From Pseudonocardiales bacterium (GTDB lineage: Bacteria > Actinomycetota > Actinomycetes > Mycobacteriales > Pseudonocardiaceae): a DNA stretch of 46,579 nt. The notes below the pieces were generated by a model that had not been told where the DNA came from, did not search any database, and saw nothing but the letters and a program-made list of their open reading frames with translations. Positions 1-7,493 of the stretch are shown here, piece after piece. Position 1 is the stretch's first letter, and the number at the start of each line of letters is the position of its first letter. A program made the translations under genes and the position numbers. The DNA is taken from assembly GCA_019240665.1 (NCBI GenBank), contig JAFAXZ010000033.1, positions 1-46,579 of the forward strand. Direction: 5' to 3'.

Positions 1-251
1 ATCGGCTCGGCATCGAGCACATTCCGGCCTACTCCCCGGAAGCGCGCGGCCGCAGCGAGCGCATGTTCGGGACGCTGCAGGATCGCTTGATCAAAGAGCT
101 CAAGCATGCGGGCCTGCGTGACCTCGAGACGGCCAACCACTGGATCCCTGAGGTCTATCTGCCGCAGCACAATGCCCGCTTCGCCAAACCTGCGGCGGTT
201 CCCGAGAAGGCCTTCGTGGCCGTCGACCCCGAGGAAGCGGGTTCATCGTGA
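1..251 (+). pseudogene. ISNCY-type transposase, C-terminal fragment
   Basis: The open frame enters from outside the window in frame 3 and reads RLGIEHIPAYSPEARGRSER, followed by MFGTLQDRL and HNARFAKPAA. These are typical of the integrase-core (rve) end of ISNCY-family transposases common in Bradyrhizobium and relatives. The frame stops at 249-251, shortly after the FVAVDP motif. Family members normally continue for roughly another 80 residues with a beta-rich tail, which is missing here. This is therefore a truncated copy and probably inactive. The 5' part lies outside the window. Confidence 0.75.
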
Positions 252-776
252 CCCGCCCAGCGGCGCCGGGGGTTGTTCCGATTCCCCTCGAACGCCGAAC
301 CCAAAAGCGGACAACTTCAAACGCTACCGACAAACCGCTATGTCTCGCCCGGTTCGAGGCCACAGGCCGTCCGAATGAATTCGCCTCGTACGCCGCTTAA
401 CTCCGCTCGGCGGCCCGGCGAGGATCTGTAGGTTGTCGAGAACGCCATCGCGTCGCCCACAAGGCCCGCAAGCAATCGATGTCCTACAAAGCGAAGACAT
501 CTTCACGCGCTACGGACAGGGCCGCGCGCTCACCCGCGGAGAGGACGCGCGGGGCCGAGAACGGAGCGCCCTCTGCGGATCGAAGAACGGGTTTGGCCGG
601 CCAAGACCGCGTAGCCGCCAGCCAGGATTTTGCGCGCTTCCCTAAGCGCGCCGACTGTACTTTGCCACATTCCTCATAATGTCGCCTTAGTGCGAAACAG
701 CCGGCGCTCGGCTTCAATGCTTGGGCTGAAACACCTTCGCGCTATGTGGCAATGACGCGCACGCCCATTCGGAAAA

Positions 777-799
777 TTTTCACCGCGACTGTCAGAAAA
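777..799. promoter_or_regulatory. TTTTC-N13-GAAAA palindrome, third copy of the LysR-start motif
   Basis: These 23 bp begin TTTTCACC and end TCAGAAAA. They match the 23-bp elements at the start of the intact LysR gene (35244-35266) and of its broken copy (36173-36195) in both arms and in spacing. It could be an operator for that LysR, or the last trace of another duplicated LysR gene start. There is no LysR coding similarity downstream. Function is inferred. Confidence 0.35.
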
Positions 800-854
800 C
801 ACGCAATCGACGTTTGTGCGGCCCCTGGGGCCTATCGCTCAGATGGCATGCGCG

Positions 855-874
855 ACCTACCAGAGTGCAGAGGT
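855..874. promoter_or_regulatory. lux-box-like palindrome 1
   Basis: The 20-mer ACCTACCAGAGTGCAGAGGT has ACCT and AGGT ends separated by 12 bases, the shape of LuxR-family operators. With its left flank (TGCGCG) it matches the element at 2758-2777 over 16 straight bases. The next gene rightwards is the DUF3102 pseudogene at 1023, and then the monooxygenase at 1582, about 710 bp away. It may be a displaced or orphaned operator. Confidence 0.5.
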
Positions 875-1022
875 ATACAACCGATGGCCGCGGAATAGAT
901 TGCGAAACACACGATTTGACGTTTGCGTTCAGGGAGCGAGCCATGACCATGGCCGCAGCAGCAGAAGTCCACATCCGCGCGAGCCGAGATCGTCGGCCGT
1001 TAACCAGAAAGGCGGCCACGAC

Positions 1023-1482
1023 ATGACCCGTCACGGTTCAGCCTCGGCGCCTCCGCCGCAAGCGGACGACTGCGTTGCCGCGTTCGACTAGGCGAGCGTG
1101 TCCCCGGCGGTGGAAAGGTTCCTGCGGTGTCACGCGGATCGCATCCGCCGACAATGTGTCGCCTCGATTATCGAAATCCGCAAGGCCGTGCCGCTCGCCC
1201 GGCACTACTTGTCCGGTGCCAAGTTCCAGGCCTGGATCGAAACCGAGATCGGCCTTTCGGCGCGCAGCGCGCAAAAGCACATGCGCGCCGCGAAATAGGC
1301 AGCGAGCCGGGGCGAAACGGTTACGCATCTGCCGCCGTTCGGCCTTTACCTGCTCGCGTCCCCGACCCCGCCGGACGATCTCGCCGTTGACGTCCTCAAT
1401 CGGGTCGAGGCCGGCGAGCGACCGACGCTGTCGAGCATTCGCGGCGAGTTGCACATCCCGCAATCAAGAGCACCGGACGGCG
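1023..1482 (+). pseudogene. DUF3102-family gene with two in-frame amber codons
   Basis: One reading frame from ATG 1023 encodes a recognisable DUF3102 protein of the kind found on alphaproteobacterial mobile elements: VERFLRCHADRIRRQCV, AWIETEIGLSARSAQKHM and, later, THLPPFGLYLLASPTPPDD and VEAGERPTLSSIRGEL. TAG codons at 1089-1091 and 1296-1298 interrupt it, while homology continues in the same frame on both sides of each stop. They look like simple CAG-to-TAG and TGG-to-TAG changes. The 3' limit is approximate because similarity fades after about 1480. Confidence 0.7.
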
Positions 1483-1581
1483 GCGAAGGCGAATGCGCCG
1501 AGCCGCAGGAGCCGACCTTTCATCAGCGGCAACGGGCATCCCGCTCGTTAACGGCGTCGTTCTGCCCAGGATGGTTCGCCC

Positions 1582-2775
1582 ATGAAGCACGTCATTCCCG
1601 TCTCACCGAGCTTCCAGCCGCCAATTCGCAACGAGAACAAGCTGAAGCTGGGGCTGTTCGGCCCCAACTGTTCCGGCGGGTTGGCACCGACGACGGTGCC
1701 TGAGCGATGGAGGAATACCTGGGAGAACAATCTCGCGCTGGCGCGGATGGCCGACGACGCGGGCCTCGAGTTCCTGCTGCCGATCGCGCGTTGGATCGGC
1801 TATGGCGGCAAGACCGACTTCCACGGCAGCGTGCTCGACAGCATGACATGGGCCGCGGGCCTGTTGGCCTCGACGAAGCACATCAACATCTTCGCGACCG
1901 TGCACACGGCTGTGCACCATCCGGTGGTCATCGCCAAGCAAATCGCCACCCTCGATCAAATCGGCAATGGCCGGGTCGGGCTCAACGTGGTGGTGGGCTG
2001 GAACCCGCCGGAATTTCAGGCGCTGGGCATATCGCTGCCGGTCGACCGTACCTCGCGCTACACGCTGGGGCAGGAGTGGTTGGACATCGTCGTGAAGCTC
2101 TGGTACGGGCCCGGACCGTTCGACTGGAACGGCCAGCACTACCAACTGCAGCGCGTCTACAGCGAGCCGCGGCCGATCGTCAGCCCGATCCCGATCTTCA
2201 ACGCCGCCATCTCGGCGGAGGGGCGCGAGTTCGCGATCCGCAACGCCGAGTATCTGTTCACCGCGGCGATCGACCTGCGCACCGCCAGGGAGGACATCCG
2301 CGCGCTGAAGGCGAACGCCGATAAGCTCGGGCGCCGCGCCGGCGCGCTGACGTTCTGCTACGTGGTTTGTCGTCCCTCCGCCAAGGAGGCGACCGAGTAC
2401 CATCGCTACTACGCCCAGCAGCACACCGATCATGACGCGGTCGACCGCCTCATCGACACCATGCTGCCGCACAGCAAGACGTTGCCGGCAACCGTGCAGG
2501 CCATCATCCGCAACAACTTTGCGGGCGGCCATGGCGGCCGTGCGCTCATCGGCGACCCCGACATGGTGGCGGACGGCCTCGAGGCGATCAGCGCGACCGG
2601 ATTCGACGGCACGACTCTCGCCTTCGTCGACTATGCGGGAGAGTTTCCGTACTTCCGCGACGAGGTGATCCCGCGCCTGGAGCGGCGGGGATTGCGGCGG
2701 CCGTTCCGGCCGCACATCGACGGCAATTCCGCTGCCGCCGCGACGCGGCAATGCGCGACCTACCAGACTGCGTAG
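1582..2775 (+). CDS. LLM-class flavin-dependent monooxygenase
   Basis: A 397-residue protein of the luciferase-like (bacterial luciferase / SsuD / RutA / SfnG) superfamily, which uses reduced FMN and oxygen to oxidise small organic substrates in the cytoplasm. Typical blocks are the N-terminal strand KLGLFGPNCSGG, the HPVVIAKQIATLDQIGNGR segment, GLNVVVGWNPPEF and the RTSRYTLGQEWLDIVVKLW helix. The start follows AGGA by about ten bases. The substrate cannot be read from the sequence. The last codons and the stop lie inside a lux-box-like palindrome (2758-2777), so the gene abuts the quorum-regulated operon that follows. It may serve the cluster or simply neighbour it. Confidence 0.85.
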   Translation: MKHVIPVSPSFQPPIRNENKLKLGLFGPNCSGGLAPTTVPERWRNTWENNLALARMADDAGLEFLLPIARWIGYGGKTDFHGSVLDSMTWAAGLLASTKHINIFATVHTAVHHPVVIAKQIATLDQIGNGRVGLNVVVGWNPPEFQALGISLPVDRTSRYTLGQEWLDIVVKLWYGPGPFDWNGQHYQLQRVYSEPRPIVSPIPIFNAAISAEGREFAIRNAEYLFTAAIDLRTAREDIRALKANADKLGRRAGALTFCYVVCRPSAKEATEYHRYYAQQHTDHDAVDRLIDTMLPHSKTLPATVQAIIRNNFAGGHGGRALIGDPDMVADGLEAISATGFDGTTLAFVDYAGEFPYFRDEVIPRLERRGLRRPFRPHIDGNSAAAATRQCATYQTA

Positions 2776-2777
2776 GT
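2758..2777. promoter_or_regulatory. lux-box-like palindrome 2, upstream of the plus-strand operon
   Basis: ACCTACCAGACTGCGTAGGT has perfect 6-base arms (ACCTAC / GTAGGT) around 8 bases. Its centre is about 80 bp before the DUF2141 start at 2848, compatible with a LuxR-activated promoter in which the box sits near -42. It overlaps the final codons and TAG stop (2773-2775) of the preceding monooxygenase gene. It shares the run ACTGCGTAGGTGCG with the reverse complement of the 23256 element. Confidence 0.65.
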
Positions 2778-2847
2778 GCGCGCCGGCCGCCGCGACGTTA
2801 GGTTGCCGGCGAACCAACGAGACGTTCATTTCACCGAGGAGCTCGTC

Positions 2848-3306
2848 ATGTGGGCAATTGGTAGGGACAGCGGCCTAGTCGCCGGAATCGTCGCCGCGGT
2901 CGCGCTTGTCCGGCTCTCCGCGGCGTCCGCCGGGGAGCTGAAGCTGGAGTTCGCGGACGTTCTTCCCGGACAGGGGCCCGTTCTGGTCGCGGTCGTGCCG
3001 GAAAAGCATGCCGCGGCGTTTCCCACCGTTGCTAACCGGAGCGGCGTCACCTTCCTGCAGATCGACAGCCGCAAGCCGCCGTTCTCGACGACCGTTGAGG
3101 TCCCGAACGGCCGCTACGCCGTCGCCGCCTATCAGGACGTCAACAGCGACGGCGTCCTGCAGACGGCCGAGCCCTTCGGCATCCCGGCGGAGCCATGGGG
3201 CATCAGCAACAACCGCAAGCCGGCGCAGCGCGCTCCCAATTTCAATGACGCGGCGTTCGTCGTCGGCGACGGCATCAATGTGCAGGTCATCAATTTGGGC
3301 CAGTAG
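2848..3306 (+). CDS. Secreted DUF2141-domain protein
   Basis: A 152-residue protein with an N-terminal hydrophobic stretch (about residues 10-28) ending in ASAGE, which reads as a Sec signal peptide. The mature part has the DUF2141 signature: a strand-rich domain with GRYAVAAYQDVNSDGVLQ, then EPFGIPAEPWGISNN and FNDAAFVV. The family is periplasmic or extracellular and its biochemical role is unknown. ATG 2848 was chosen because GAGGA sits eight bases upstream; an in-frame extension to 2776 would start inside the lux box. It is the first gene of the plus-strand operon. Confidence 0.75.
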   Translation: MWAIGRDSGLVAGIVAAVALVRLSAASAGELKLEFADVLPGQGPVLVAVVPEKHAAAFPTVANRSGVTFLQIDSRKPPFSTTVEVPNGRYAVAAYQDVNSDGVLQTAEPFGIPAEPWGISNNRKPAQRAPNFNDAAFVVGDGINVQVINLGQ

Positions 3307-3344
3307 ATCCCTGGCGCAGACAACCAACCGGCCGAGTATCGACG

Positions 3345-3629
3345 ATGACGCACACCATTATGCAGCCGATGACGCACACGGTCGTGCCGCCCATGACGGA
3401 CACCATCATTCAGCTCGCCGACGGCATCAAGGGCATGCTCGCGCTCGACGAGGTGGATCTCGACAGACCGCTGTCGCAGATCGGCGTCGACTCGCTCAAT
3501 GTCGTCGAGATGATCATCATCTGCCAGCAGGTCTACACCAACGTCATCAATTACGACGCGATCAATATCGACGAGAACACCACGATCCGGGAGATCGACG
3601 AGCAGATGCTGGCGCTGTCGGCTCCGTAG
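3345..3629 (+). CDS. Acyl carrier protein (ACP1)
   Basis: A 94-residue carrier protein. The IGVDSLNVVEM motif carries the serine (about residue 50) that receives phosphopantetheine, and the helix around it matches stand-alone ACPs or PCPs. The C-terminal half (NYDAINIDENTTIREIDEQ) is clearly paralogous to the ACPs at 5523 and 22536. The N-terminus repeats MTHT/MTDT three times, so the start could be 3345, 3369 or 3393; the shorter choice matches the two paralogs best. It probably carries an intermediate of the pathway encoded around it. Confidence 0.85.
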   Translation: MTHTIMQPMTHTVVPPMTDTIIQLADGIKGMLALDEVDLDRPLSQIGVDSLNVVEMIIICQQVYTNVINYDAINIDENTTIREIDEQMLALSAP

Positions 3630-3688
3630 CGGCGCGTCGGCGGCCACGCCGCGGAGGTCGCGGCGCGGCCTGAATTGCCTCCTTCCGA

Positions 3689-4681
3689 ATGGATGTGACG
3701 AGCATGCACTATTTGATACCGGCACTGGAGGGCGGCGGCGCCACCGCCGTCGCGTGGACGGGAAGCGGACATGCGGGCGACCCGGATCTGCGCATCGACA
3801 TCGATGCCCTGCACGAGCGCGTGGGCGGCAAGTTCGAATTGACCATCCCGGGCTTTCGGCTGCCGCCCGGGCGGGTGACCGCCCTGATCGGTCCGAACGG
3901 ATCGGGCAAATCGACGCTGCTGTCGTATCTGCTCGGAATGCGGACCGCGACCAGGGGCTCCATCCGCGTTCTCGGTCACCAGCCGGGCAAGCTGCCGATC
4001 CGCGAGCGCGTGCGCATCGGCGTCCAGCTCCAGGACGCCGGATACAACGACATCTACCTGGTGCGAGACATCCGCAAGCTGCACCAGGCTGCCTATCCGC
4101 GATCGCGCGACGACGTGTTCCAGGCGTTCGGGGTCACCGAGCTCGGCGCCAGCCGCTTCGGCTCGCTGTCCTCGGGCGAGAAGCAGCGCGTGCAGCTCGC
4201 CATGGCGATGGCGCATGGCCCCGATCTCATGATCTTCGACGAGCCGACCTCGAACCTGGATCCGCATTTCGAAGGGGTGTTCTGTGAGCTGCTGCGCAAG
4301 CAGGCGGCGGAGAATGCCACGCTGGCGTGCCTGTTCGTCAGCCACTCGCCGCGCGCCGTCGCGGTCTGCGACGACGTCCTCTTCCTTCGCGCCGGCGGCG
4401 TCGAGCATTACGGGCGCAAGGAAGTGGTCGTGGACGACATGTTCGGATCCGTCGGCTGCTCCTTTACCGGGCGGGCCGAGGCGCGCGCCGCGGTCGAGCG
4501 CGCGCTCGCGTCCGTACCGGACATCCGCGCGCGCCGCACGCGGGACGAGACCCTGACGGTCCATGGCGGCGAGGGCCTGCGCGAGGCGGCAAGCGCAGCC
4601 GCCCGCAATATCGAGCTCGACCGGTTCATGGTCTGGTCGACGGACGCATCGGATTTGCTGGAGTCCATCAAAAATGACTGA
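3689..4681 (+). CDS. ABC transporter ATP-binding protein (ABC-2 exporter)
   Basis: A 330-residue ATPase. It shows Walker A GPNGSGKST (about residues 68-76), the Q-loop region GVQLQDAGYND, signature LSSGEKQRVQLAMAMA, Walker B LMIFDEPTSNLD and switch histidine FVSHS. About 90 extra C-terminal residues follow the ATPase fold. Its last bases overlap the permease start at 4674, as ABC-2 exporter pairs usually do. It should energise export of a product or intermediate made by the cluster. The start may be 3689 or the ATG at 3704; neither has a strong Shine-Dalgarno. Confidence 0.88.
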   Translation: MDVTSMHYLIPALEGGGATAVAWTGSGHAGDPDLRIDIDALHERVGGKFELTIPGFRLPPGRVTALIGPNGSGKSTLLSYLLGMRTATRGSIRVLGHQPGKLPIRERVRIGVQLQDAGYNDIYLVRDIRKLHQAAYPRSRDDVFQAFGVTELGASRFGSLSSGEKQRVQLAMAMAHGPDLMIFDEPTSNLDPHFEGVFCELLRKQAAENATLACLFVSHSPRAVAVCDDVLFLRAGGVEHYGRKEVVVDDMFGSVGCSFTGRAEARAAVERALASVPDIRARRTRDETLTVHGGEGLREAASAAARNIELDRFMVWSTDASDLLESIKND

Positions 4682-5474
4682 GGTCGCCCTCCCCCGCGGC
4701 TCGCTTCCGCTTCACCTGTTGAAGATCGAGGTCTTGAGCTACCTCAAGCACCCGCTCGCGGTGTTCTGGACCTTCGCCTATCCCATCATCCTGTTTTTCC
4801 TGCTCAACGCCATCTTCGGCGGCAGCAGCGCGCGCACCGCCGCCGGCGGCGTCAGCTACACCGACTATCTGGTATCGGGACTCGCGGTGATGACCGTGAT
4901 CACCACCGCCCTGTTCGGATTCGCGGTGGCGCTCGTCGAGCTCAGGGCGCGCGGCCGGCTGAAGCTGTTCGGCATGATGCCGTTCTCGAAGAGCACGTTC
5001 TTCCTCAGCTTCACGGCCTCCCGCGTCATGATCCTGGTCGTCTTCTGCCTGGTGTTCGTCGGCGTGTTGTCGCATCTTGCGCCCAACACGCATCCCATCA
5101 CCCTGCCGAACCTCCTGCTGCTGTGCCTGTTTCTGGCGAGCGCCGGCCTGGTCCTGATCGGCTGCAGCATCCTGGTCACGTCGCTGATCAAGCGCACGAG
5201 CACCGCGCACGCGATCATCAACTTCATCAATATTCCGGTGATCTTCCTGTCCGACCTGTTTCTGCCGGCCTCCATCCTGCCGAAATGGCTGTTCGCGATC
5301 GTCAAATGGTCTCCTTTCTTCATCTTCACTGAGAAGTATCGCGCCGTCTATGCGGACACCTACTCGCTCGCCGACATTGCGTTGTGGACCGGTGTGCTGG
5401 CACTGTCCGGCATCGTGCTGATCAATGCGGCGAGCCGGCTGTTCACCTGGAACCCGAGCGAGGCCGGATACTGA
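4674..5474 (+). CDS. ABC-2 type transporter permease
   Basis: A 266-residue membrane protein with six predicted hydrophobic segments, the first at AVFWTFAYPIILFFLLNAIF and later ones such as LLLLCLFLASAGLVLIGCSI. The layout, including a C-terminal ...FTEKYRAVYAD loop and a final helix, is that of ABC-2 permeases (NodJ / DrrB type). The start at 4674 overlaps the ATPase stop in ATGACTGA, so the two are translationally coupled. With the ATPase it forms a complete exporter whose substrate is unknown. Confidence 0.88.
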   Translation: MTEVALPRGSLPLHLLKIEVLSYLKHPLAVFWTFAYPIILFFLLNAIFGGSSARTAAGGVSYTDYLVSGLAVMTVITTALFGFAVALVELRARGRLKLFGMMPFSKSTFFLSFTASRVMILVVFCLVFVGVLSHLAPNTHPITLPNLLLLCLFLASAGLVLIGCSILVTSLIKRTSTAHAIINFINIPVIFLSDLFLPASILPKWLFAIVKWSPFFIFTEKYRAVYADTYSLADIALWTGVLALSGIVLINAASRLFTWNPSEAGY

Positions 5475-5522
5475 GACCGCCCGCGTTCCGCTTCGAGAGC
5501 GATCACCGATCGGGGCTTCGCC

Positions 5523-5822
5523 ATGGAAGATACGCTGACCGCCTTTACCGGAGAAATGAAGCGAATGCTCGGCGTCAAGACGATCGACATCGATGTGCCG
5601 CTCTCGCAGCTCGGCGTCGATTCGTTGAACATCGTGGAAATGGTGATCATCTGCCAGCAGATCTACGTCGACGTCGTGAACTACGAGGACATCGCCATCG
5701 ACGAGAACACCACGATCCGCGAGCTCGACGAGCAGCTGAACTCGCTGTCTGTTGTCCCCGCGATCGACACCGCCGCTGCGGGCGCGCTTCCCGTTCCCAT
5801 GCCCGGGCCGCCGCCGGCGTGA
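5523..5822 (+). CDS. Acyl carrier protein (ACP2)
   Basis: A 99-residue ACP with phosphopantetheine serine 34 in LGVDSLNIVEM. It is nearly identical in its core to the ACP at 22536: both contain KTIDIDVPLSQLGVDSLN, ICQQIY and YEDIAIDENTTIRELDEQ. After residue 78 it ends in an Ala/Pro-rich tail. It sits directly before the ligase at 5892, so it is the likely carrier for that enzyme's aminoacyl or acyl group. Compare VinL of the vicenistatin pathway (functional parallel only). Confidence 0.88.
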   Translation: MEDTLTAFTGEMKRMLGVKTIDIDVPLSQLGVDSLNIVEMVIICQQIYVDVVNYEDIAIDENTTIRELDEQLNSLSVVPAIDTAAAGALPVPMPGPPPA

Positions 5823-5891
5823 AGCAAACGATCGTCTCCGCGTCCGTTATTCGCGCGGTGTGATCTGCCATTGATGACAGGACCTATCAGC

Positions 5892-7469
5892 ATGCGATCT
5901 CATAATGGGGAAACGTCGCTCTTCAAGAGCGCTTCCGTTTCGGTCACGGGAGAGCTGCCGCGCGGAGACGCGCGATTGTGGGCGCATAGCGTCACCGATC
6001 TCGTGGCCGGCTTTGTCCGCGACGGCGGCGTTGAGCGGATTCGCGACAACACCGACGACACCTTGACCATGGCGCGGGTCGAGGATGCGCATGGCCGGCT
6101 CGCGGCTGCGGGTATTCGCGCCGGCGATGTCGTGCTGGTGGAGGCCGAAAACAGCCTGAGTGTCGTCGCAACGTTGTTGGCCGCATGGCTGATGGGATGC
6201 GCGGTGTGTCCGGTCGATCCGGACGCTCCGGAGGCGGTCAAGCTGCTCATCGCCCGCGAATCCAAGGCGCGGGCCAGCGTCACGCCGGACGGAGGGGTTT
6301 TCCTGCACGCCGACGCCGAGCCCGCCCCGGAGCTGATCGTGCTGCGCCGAAGCAAGCGGATCACCGGACCCGACCTTGCGCTGGTCGTCTTCACGTCCGG
6401 CAGCTCGGGCGTGCCCAAGGGCGTGCTGCTGACGCACCAGAACGTCATGTCGGCGGTGCGCAGCATCAGCGCCTACCTGCAGCTGCGCACCGCGGACCGC
6501 ATTCTCTGCGTTCCGCCGTTCTTCTTCGACTATGGGCTCTATCAGCTGCTGCTGACCATGTTCAACGACTGCTCGCTGATCCTGAACAACAACCAGACCA
6601 ACGCCGTCATGGTCTTGAAATTGATCGAGACGATGCGGCCGACGGTCTTGCCGGTCGTCCCGGCACTGGCCTCGAGCCTCGCCCGCATGTTGGAGATCGT
6701 CGGCAAGCAGGGGCCGGACGTTCGGCTGATCACCAATACCGGCGGTCATCTGCCGGACAGCGCCATCAAGTCCATGGCGGCGGCGTTCCCGCGCGCCAAG
6801 GTCGTGCCGATGTACGGGCTGACGGAGTGCAAGCGCGCGCTCTATTACGACCCCGAAGCGTTTCCGGCCCGGCGGGATTCGGTCGGCCGGCCGATGCCCG
6901 GCCTTGAAGCCAAGGTGGTGGTCCACGAGCCTGGCGCCGAGCCGCGCGAAGCCGCACCGGACGAGGTCGGCGAGCTCCACGTGCGCGGCTCCTCCGTCAT
7001 GCAGGGATATCATCGGGGCGACCAGGTGGAGGGAGCGCGGCTGCTGCCGGGCCGCTATCGCGACGACAACTGGCTCGCGACCGGCGATCTGTTCGCCGTG
7101 GATGACGCCGGGCTGTTCTACTTCCGCGGCCGCTCCAAGGCGCTGATCAAGCAGGGGGGCTACTGCATTCACCCGCGCGATATCGAAATCCTGGCCGAGG
7201 CGCACCAGGACGTCGTGACCGCCAGGGTGGTCGGCCGGACCGAGGACAACGGCGACGAGTCCGCCGTTCTGTTCCTGCAACTCGCCGGGCCGGCGACCCG
7301 CGCCCGCCAGAAGCAGGTCACCGGCGAATTGAAGCAGACCATCCACAAGACCCTGATGCCGCGCGTCGTCCGCTTCGTGGAGGAATGGCCCGCGACGCCG
7401 AACGGCAAAATCGACGCGAACGCCCTCGTCGCGTTGACGCGCGAAGACGGCGTGGTCTCAACGCTCTAA
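5892..7469 (+). CDS. AMP-forming acyl/aminoacyl ligase A (adenylation enzyme)
   Basis: A 525-residue ANL-superfamily enzyme. It has the P-loop motif FTSGSSGVPKGVLLTHQN, the A5 motif MYGLTECKRALYY, GDLF...YFRGRSKALIKQGGY and the catalytic C-terminal lysine in PNGKID. It activates a carboxylate with ATP and probably loads it on the adjacent ACP2. A paralog lies at 20591-22246 next to ACP3. ATG 5892 has AGGA about eight bases upstream; in-frame TTG 5871 and ATG 5874 are alternatives. The substrate is not readable by eye; 3-methylaspartate or another amino acid is plausible from the cluster's glutamate mutase. Confidence 0.85.
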   Translation: MRSHNGETSLFKSASVSVTGELPRGDARLWAHSVTDLVAGFVRDGGVERIRDNTDDTLTMARVEDAHGRLAAAGIRAGDVVLVEAENSLSVVATLLAAWLMGCAVCPVDPDAPEAVKLLIARESKARASVTPDGGVFLHADAEPAPELIVLRRSKRITGPDLALVVFTSGSSGVPKGVLLTHQNVMSAVRSISAYLQLRTADRILCVPPFFFDYGLYQLLLTMFNDCSLILNNNQTNAVMVLKLIETMRPTVLPVVPALASSLARMLEIVGKQGPDVRLITNTGGHLPDSAIKSMAAAFPRAKVVPMYGLTECKRALYYDPEAFPARRDSVGRPMPGLEAKVVVHEPGAEPREAAPDEVGELHVRGSSVMQGYHRGDQVEGARLLPGRYRDDNWLATGDLFAVDDAGLFYFRGRSKALIKQGGYCIHPRDIEILAEAHQDVVTARVVGRTEDNGDESAVLFLQLAGPATRARQKQVTGELKQTIHKTLMPRVVRFVEEWPATPNGKIDANALVALTREDGVVSTL

Positions 7470-7493
7470 AACGATGATCGAGGTGCAGGCGGC

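Larger units (their letters stand above)
252..1022. other. Gene-free stretch after the IS remnant, with two possible regulatory palindromes
   Basis: No convincing gene is visible in these 770 bases. Near 303-328 the sequence GCGGACAACTTC...GCTACCGACA resembles the terminal repeats of ISNCY-type elements and may mark the right end of the remnant. Two palindromes stand out and are listed separately: a TTTTC-N13-GAAAA element at 777-799 and a lux-box-like element at 855-874. The short open frames here look like GC-rich noise. Confidence 0.5.

Noticed and set aside
1089-1298. Amber codons as recoded (pyrrolysine-like) sites
   Set aside because: Nothing in the window suggests suppression, and the surrounding DNA is full of decayed accessory genes, so nonsense mutation is simpler.
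1603-2829. A 408-codon open frame on the minus strand opposite the monooxygenase
   Set aside because: It has no recognisable protein motifs, is Arg/Val/Gly-rich and mirrors a well-supported gene in high-GC DNA; similar long antisense frames occur opposite most genes here (for example 5847-7346 and 24892-27057).
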